Source: Phlebotomus papatasi (taxonomy: Eukaryota > Arthropoda > Insecta > Diptera > Psychodidae). From it: 64,000 bases of DNA. Numbering within the stretch: position 1 is the first letter of the stretch; the number at the start of each line of letters is the position of its first letter. Shown here piece after piece: positions 59,011 to 64,000 of the stretch. The notes under the pieces are model-generated. The model made no database searches. It was not told where the DNA came from and saw only the letters and a program-made list of their open reading frames with translations. Made by a program: the position numbers and the translations under genes. Location of the stretch: assembly GCF_024763615.1 (NCBI RefSeq), contig NC_077223.1, forward strand, positions 90,458,627 through 90,522,626, written 5' to 3'.

Positions 59011-59664
59011 GATTAAGACATAAATATGCAAGAAATTAAATACTTGCACTTTATGGAATACATTAAATGACAAAACTGCCATAAAGGTTTCCCCTTGGCC
59101 ATATAACAGGACATTTGACTTAAAAGGTTTCCTTGAAAATGTTTTAATTTAATTAATAGCCTGAGCATTATCTGCTGTTCGCTAAAATTGTTTCCACAAA
59201 TCTCAGCTAACATTCCATATAGTACTATAAATGGTAGAATGAGAATTAATTGACCATAACCCAATTTCAAGTCAATTCTGCATAAACTATAAATTCTATT
59301 TATTAAATAAAAAATTAAAGTAAAATTTTAGCTTCATCAAAGCAACTAACTTTTCTGTTTTAAATTGAATTACCGCAAATTTAGTTTTCACTAATAGAGT
59401 GATTCTACAGAAAAAAATCAAAAGTTTCTACTTTAATTTCTTCAACTGATCATTGTAAACCTTCCTCAAATAGTGATTATTATTCAAGTGTAATTAGAGT
59501 TACGTCAACGTTAAAGTTAATTAATTAAACTTGAAGAAATTGGGTTTAGAACCAAATAACCTTAATTTTCATTCAAATTAGGTTTAAGTATTTCATATAG
59601 TTTTTTTTTAATCGAAGTTTCACAATTAGAAATAAATAAGGTATTTTTTCTAATATTTTTAAGT

Positions 59665-61447
59665 AGGGAAATTGTACGTAATTCCGACCAGTTTGCAATT
59701 TCGGCCACTTTTTTTGTTCTCAAATTTCCATTAATTTTTAGTTTTTGTATAGGGGAGACTGGGGCAAAATTTGTCAAAACGAAAATTTCAATATTCACTA
59801 TTTTCTAAAATAAAAGAGATCGAGGCTTGAAATTTTTATTATAAGATAGCCTTCATGAACCTTCTTAAACTTACAATGTTTCAAGGGATTCGAGGAAGAA
59901 TTATGTAAAATAAAAAAATAATGAAATTTCGAGCCCTATTTTTGGAATATGTGGCTTACAGAAAATGTCAATACTGATTAGCTCAATTTAAACACATTTC
60001 TCGTTAAGATAGAGAAAAATTATCTTCGACAAAGTTTGTAGAGGAATAAATTTCCAATAAAAATATGTCTATTTGATATTTTTAACGTTTGCGAGAGTGA
60101 AATTTCACAAATTATCCGAAAACTGACAAAATTTGCCCCAGCAATTTTGTGAATCTCCACAAAATCGACTTTTAGAAAATAATTCGAAAATCACATTTCT
60201 TTCCAGATAGAGGAAAATAGTCTTCTGCAATGTTGTAAAGCAGTAAATTTCCTATAAGAATATGCTCATTATAAAACATATTTAAGTTTTCTCAGAGCTC
60301 GTGAAAGCATTAAATATGGGAATGATACCTCCTGGAATGATACCTTATGAAAGGATACCTGAAGAAGGAGACAAACATCTCCGAAGCGTCGTATGAAGTA
60401 AAAAGTGAATAAATCCAAACATAGGTCATAATCCGTGTTTTAAATCATCATCGAATTAAATATGCATTTTGACAAGTTTTGCCCCAGTCTCCCATACAAA
60501 TTATTTTACTTCAAAGTTTTTCATTAAAATTGATTACTGTTTATCAAAGGTTGCTCTTGTTTATGACAATATTGAATAATTCTTTAGATTTTGTAAACGT
60601 CTCTCCAGTAAAGTAATGTTTACTATTTCGGCCATATCTGTTACTTATTCTAAATTTCTTATTTATTTTTGTTTTTTTTTTTTTCAATTTCTAAATTTCT
60701 AAAATGCACAAAGTAGGAAAAAGCGTCGCTTTTATGAAAAGATAATGTATAAAGGCCTCGGAAGAGTTCAAAAATCACAAGTCACATTAAAACTTCAGGA
60801 CGAATGACACAGTCTTTCCGTACAGAAGTAGATCTTGAAAAATTCGAAAATCTATTTGAAGATCCAGAAAAGAAACTTTCGAATTTCTTAATACTTTCGC
60901 AAGGTAGCGGAAGTTACATCCTGTTCGAATTTCAAAGTACTCAAGTGTCACAATGTGACGGTCTTCACATTGTTGTGAGGAAAAAAACTGAATAACGATG
61001 TTTACTATTCTTGCCTCATTATTTAATCACTGAATAATCACTGAGCAACTCTTTTGCCAGCTTTATAGTGTGATATTTGATAAATTTTCCCCACCTTGCT
61101 CGAAAATTTAATATGAAAATTCGAAATTGAATTTGAATTCTTCGAACTTCAACGACTTTTTGTGCAAATAGAGTTCCATTTACCTTTTATCCAAGACACT
61201 ATTAGAGAATCATAATCTACTTCTGTTTGGGTTCAGTAGATCTAAGGGCTCTAAGGGATCAGTGTGCTAAAATCGTCCCGTTTTACGTTTTAAAATATTG
61301 TATCCGTTATTTCACATAAGATGGTCACAAGCAAGGTGTCCGAAATTCCACTCAAGTGGCCGGAATACTACCCAAAGCAATGTTAATATTTTTATAAGTT
61401 TTTCAGTATTTTAGGAATTGATTTCAAGAAAACAAAGATAATAAACC
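59665..61447 (+). mobile_element. pogo-like element remnant, copy 2 (interrupted)
   Basis: It starts AGGGAAATTGTACGTAATTC and includes GTGGCCGGAATACTACCCAA near 61355, matching 58648 in copy 1. The right end is lost. At 60730-60750 only RRFYEK of the HTH remains. A GGGGAGACTGGGG repeat (59751..60495) is inserted. Confidence 0.6.
59751..60495. repeat. GGGGAGACTGGGG-family repeat, copy 4 (nested)
   Basis: It starts AGGGGAGACTGGGGCAAAAT and ends TTTGCCCCAGTCTCCCATA. The body is nearly parallel to 52919..53511, with an extra segment at about 60318-60445 (CCTCCGAAGCGTCGTATGAA region), which looks like a further small insertion. Confidence 0.82.
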
Positions 61448-62199
61448 TTCGAAAGAAACACTTATCCACGAAAACTAAAAATTCAAACAATTTATAAAAT
61501 AGATTTAAATAATTAAAGTTGCGTGACATCGAACTTAAATTGCATAACCAATGAAACAATAAACCGCTTAGAGGCAAATTAAATGATTCACTTTGAATTA
61601 TAAATCATTTAATACAATTAGCAGATGATTATAATTTATGATTAGCATGTATTACTTATTAAATAAACACAATGCTCATTATCATTTTATCCCTGAAATT
61701 GGAGATAGACAAGGCTCTAATTGAATTTAAAATTGCCATGGACAAATAAGTCCATGTGCCTTGAAAATTAAAGAAATAAATTGGAATTCTGTGCATTTTT
61801 AAGCATGTTCCCTCTCTGTCCAATAAATTAATTTAGACCATCATCCCCAATTAGAATTTTGGGATGCTACAATAATAAAGTGGGGAATTTGTCTTGAGTT
61901 TGTACCCAGAGTTGATTTAGATTAAATTTAGTCCAGACATGTTTCAAAGAGAAAGACAAAATTAAATAAAGTTTTAAGCAAATTTGAGGAAAAAAGAAAA
62001 ATATTGGATGAAAATACAAGCAAATGAAATTTTCGAAAGCATATTTCTCAGCATTTACGCGATGGGTTGGAAGTTTTGAAAATGAGTTTGAAAAGTTTCA
62101 GGCGTATTTTCCCCGAAAATTCCTCAAAATACAATGGTCTTTGGTGCCAAAAGAGGTGGATAGGATGAGAATCTGATGGAGAATGCAGAATAAACTCAC

Positions 62200-62378
62200 C
62201 CCAAGTCCATTTCCTGTCCACCAATGCTGCTGGACAGTGCGTCCGCTGTGGTATTGAGAGAACACTCGCATACTTCTATGGATGTGGGCAATGACTCCAC
62301 ATCCTGGTTAGTCAGTTGTGCCATAATGCCCACATAGAGAATGACCAGGAGCGACAGCAGACCCCCGTAGAAGGCACC
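62200..62378 (-). CDS. SLC5-family sodium/solute symporter, penultimate exon
   Basis: Exon of 179 bp from acceptor GGGTGCAG|GGTGCC to donor TTGGG|GTGAGT. It reads GAFYGGLLSLLVILYVGIMA (a transmembrane helix of the symporter fold) followed by an extracellular-type loop with NTT (a possible N-glycosylation site), ending MDLG. It leaves phase 2, which matches the first base of the exon at 56987. Together they form an uninterrupted C-terminal part of about 165 residues. Earlier exons (the sodium-binding core) must lie beyond the right edge of the window; I found none at 62379-64000. Confidence 0.82.
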
Positions 62379-62869
62379 CTGCACCCACCAGCATGATCAG
62401 CCCAACATGGAAAAAATAAACTATTTAATATCCTCTCCTCTCGCACATCCACAGGCGAGAAATGTCTTGCAAATGGCAATTCCAGGCAGGACTTTTGCCC
62501 CTACTACCACCCCCCACAGACTCGTTCAGGGAACACATCCCAGGCAGAAAAGTGCACAAACGAATCATTTATTTATGTTTATATTCAATTAGTGACCTCG
62601 CAGGCCAACTCACAGTTCCCAACATTGGATTTTTCCAGCCCCCCAGAGTGGCATAAAAAATCCACCATTCCACAGCTTATTGTTTGGCCAAAAATCTGGG
62701 AGTCAACGAGGCTGTTGGTGTTATGAATAGCCAAAATAAACACAGACAAAAGAAACCAAACTTCCAATTTTTCCTAAAAGTCCCTCACTCTTCTAACAAA
62801 AGAATTTCTAAAATCAATAAAACATTAAATATTTCCTGCTCTTGCTGAAAATTTCTAGATGTAAATGGG

Positions 62870-63053
62870 GCACCTTCGAATTGGGACACTTTTGAAGGGC
62901 TTTTTCTCTTACTTTTATATGGAACTGGACCCTACCCTAATATGACTTTACCTCATCAAGCCTTATCGAGCAAAGATACATAATATGTTAAGGTTCAGTT
63001 TCATTTAAAAATAAAAGAAAAAAAAATTTAAAGCTGCCCCAATTCAAAGGTGC
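62870..63053. mobile_element. small MITE, GGGGCACCTTCGAATTGGG ends
   Basis: It begins GGGGCACCTTCGAATTGGG and ends CCCCAATTCAAAGGTGCC, about 184 bp, with no frame. Confidence 0.72.
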
Positions 63054-63559
63054 CAATACGCAAATTGAGTGATTTTAGATAATTTATTTCTGGGCAATTG
63101 ATATTCGAATTGCTGTCGGAAATGGATCTTGAATTACTTTAGTCCTTCAATTACTTGGGAAAAATAGTGCGACACCGCTGGGAATACATTTTGTTGTTCT
63201 TTTTTTGCTTCGCGGAAAGTCATGCAAAATTTTTGCTCAAAATGCTGGACCGAAAATACGACATCCCGTCGAATTTGTTAAAATTGGTCTTCAGCCTCTT
63301 TCCTCATTTGAATTCTAGTTGCCTGTTTTCTTGGATAGTTACTCTACCTAAATCAATAGAGTTTGTAATGAATTAATGTACAGAATTTAAATTCAGCGAC
63401 CGTTAAGACGCATGTTTGAGAGAGGCTCCCCACGCCCCCATAATATATATAAAAAAATTTCTTTTCAAAAAAAATCATCTATTAATCTGTAGGAATATAA
63501 TTCCAAAATATGAACATTTTATCTCAGATATTTCTAGTGCATTGACTGAATGGGTTAAT
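63054..63559. other. anonymous stretch
   Basis: No SLC5 exon or other gene was recognised here. Confidence 0.4.
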
Positions 63560-64000
63560 TAAAGGGGTGGCAAAGCGTCCCAATCTTTGCGAAATAGTCA
63601 AACTCGTGATTTCGAAGCTATACATCATCATCATCATTTTCAACCGCTTATCTCTATTGAGTAGTCGCCCTAATAGGGCCCAAGACATACGGGTTCGATC
63701 TCAAGACGAGATCCTGAATTTGATTCATCCTCGACCACCTTGTCCTAGGTCTGCCCCGAGGTCGATGTCTCCTCATAATGGCTTGTATATCCTGTATAGC
63801 TTTCCTGGGGAACCTTTCTTAATTCATGCGCTAAACATGACCATCGTGTGTGGTTAGGGTACCCATCGGGCGCGTCCCAAGTAACGGATAGGAAATGACT
63901 GTAGTTGGTTCAGGAACCGGCTATAGTTTTTTTTTGGGAAAAGCCGTAAGCGCTATCGGCATCTTTGTGGCTATGAAATATCCTTAGTGAATACTAAACC
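63560..64000 (+). repeat. interspersed repeat at the right edge
   Basis: The first part (GGTGGCAAAGCGTCCCAATC) belongs to the ACCGGT-rich family. From 63625 (CATCATCATCATCATTTTCA) to the edge it has moderately GC-rich sequence of the LINE-tail/SINE type (GGGTTCGATCTC near 63690, CCTAGGTCTGCCCCGAGGTC). It is open on one frame but without a domain. Confidence 0.45.

Larger units (their letters stand above)
56988..62199 (-). other. last intron of the SLC5-type gene (5.2 kb)
   Basis: GT-AG intron filled with two copies of a pogo-like element, one of them split by a GGGGAGACTGGGG repeat, and AT-rich DNA. The parts not covered by those entries (56988-57831, 59011-59664, 61448-62199) show nothing I recognise except the word CAAAATGCTCGAACTC at 57799, shared with the ACCGGT-rich repeat. 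Confidence 0.7.

Noticed and set aside
62379..64000. Further upstream exons of the SLC5 gene
   Set aside because: Minus-strand frames here are not membrane-like in the way SLC5 helices are, and no in-phase acceptor/donor pair with family motifs was found.
1..64000. CRISPR arrays, operons or prophage-like systems
   Set aside because: No direct repeats with regular spacers and no gene clusters with bacterial spacing; the introns and transposon types are eukaryotic.

Overview
The window looks like AT-rich, TE-laden nuclear DNA of an insect, probably a dipteran. The evidence is GT-AG introns (one only 66 bp), heavily decayed transposable elements (mariner, Jockey-type and other LINEs, a Penelope-like element, pogo/hAT/PIF-type MITEs, large foldbacks) and no operons. 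The species assignment is inference; a sand fly or other nematoceran would fit. Nothing bacterial or viral stands out.

Two gene models are well supported, both on the minus strand. (1) 10992..18975: five exons that join with matching phases at every junction into an uninterrupted 628-residue reading frame of the Transib/RAG1 transposase type. The putative DDE residues (D249, D355, E563) and the RAG1-like zinc ligands (C371/C374, H537/H542) are present, spaced as in the RAG1 core. Its introns are full of broken elements (a Jockey-type LINE, a pogo-like MITE, a 1.8 kb non-coding repeat, a GGGGAGACTGGGG-family repeat), while the exons are intact. I see no Transib-type terminal repeats. It is therefore either a long-resident functional copy or a domesticated RAG1-like gene, and is the most interesting object here. 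(2) 56672..62378: the last two exons of an SLC5-family sodium/solute symporter (monocarboxylate/multivitamin transporter-like), separated by a 5.2 kb intron full of pogo-like remnants; the earlier exons lie beyond the right edge.

Layout. 1-8 kb: pogo-like MITEs, an inverted-repeat/tandem-repeat block, a LINE fragment, and a 5'-truncated Penelope-like element with a GIY-YIG domain and a hammerhead-like core downstream. 8-10.9 kb: AT-rich DNA and an interspersed repeat. 10.9-19 kb: the RAG1-like gene. 19-28 kb: a hairpin with a tRNA-like loop, AT-rich DNA, a TA microsatellite, mariner and LINE pseudogenes, and a foldback with a PIF-type MITE nested in it. 28-33 kb: a degenerate tandem repeat broken by a LINE 3' end, a 2 kb foldback with nearly identical arms, and SINE-like pieces. 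33-41 kb: mostly anonymous DNA, a foldback and a degenerate psq-type helix-turn-helix fragment. 41-50 kb: two abutting palindromes, a Tc1/pogo-like MITE, a perfect 138 bp palindrome, and a pogo-like element carrying a foldback (its empty site is preserved in a second copy at 4 kb). 50-56 kb: a hAT MITE with an 8 bp target duplication, and several MITEs. 56-64 kb: the SLC5 exons and more pogo-like remnants.

The two genes have no visible functional link. Most of the window records nested transposition. Boundaries of repeats are read by eye and are approximate unless a target duplication is stated.
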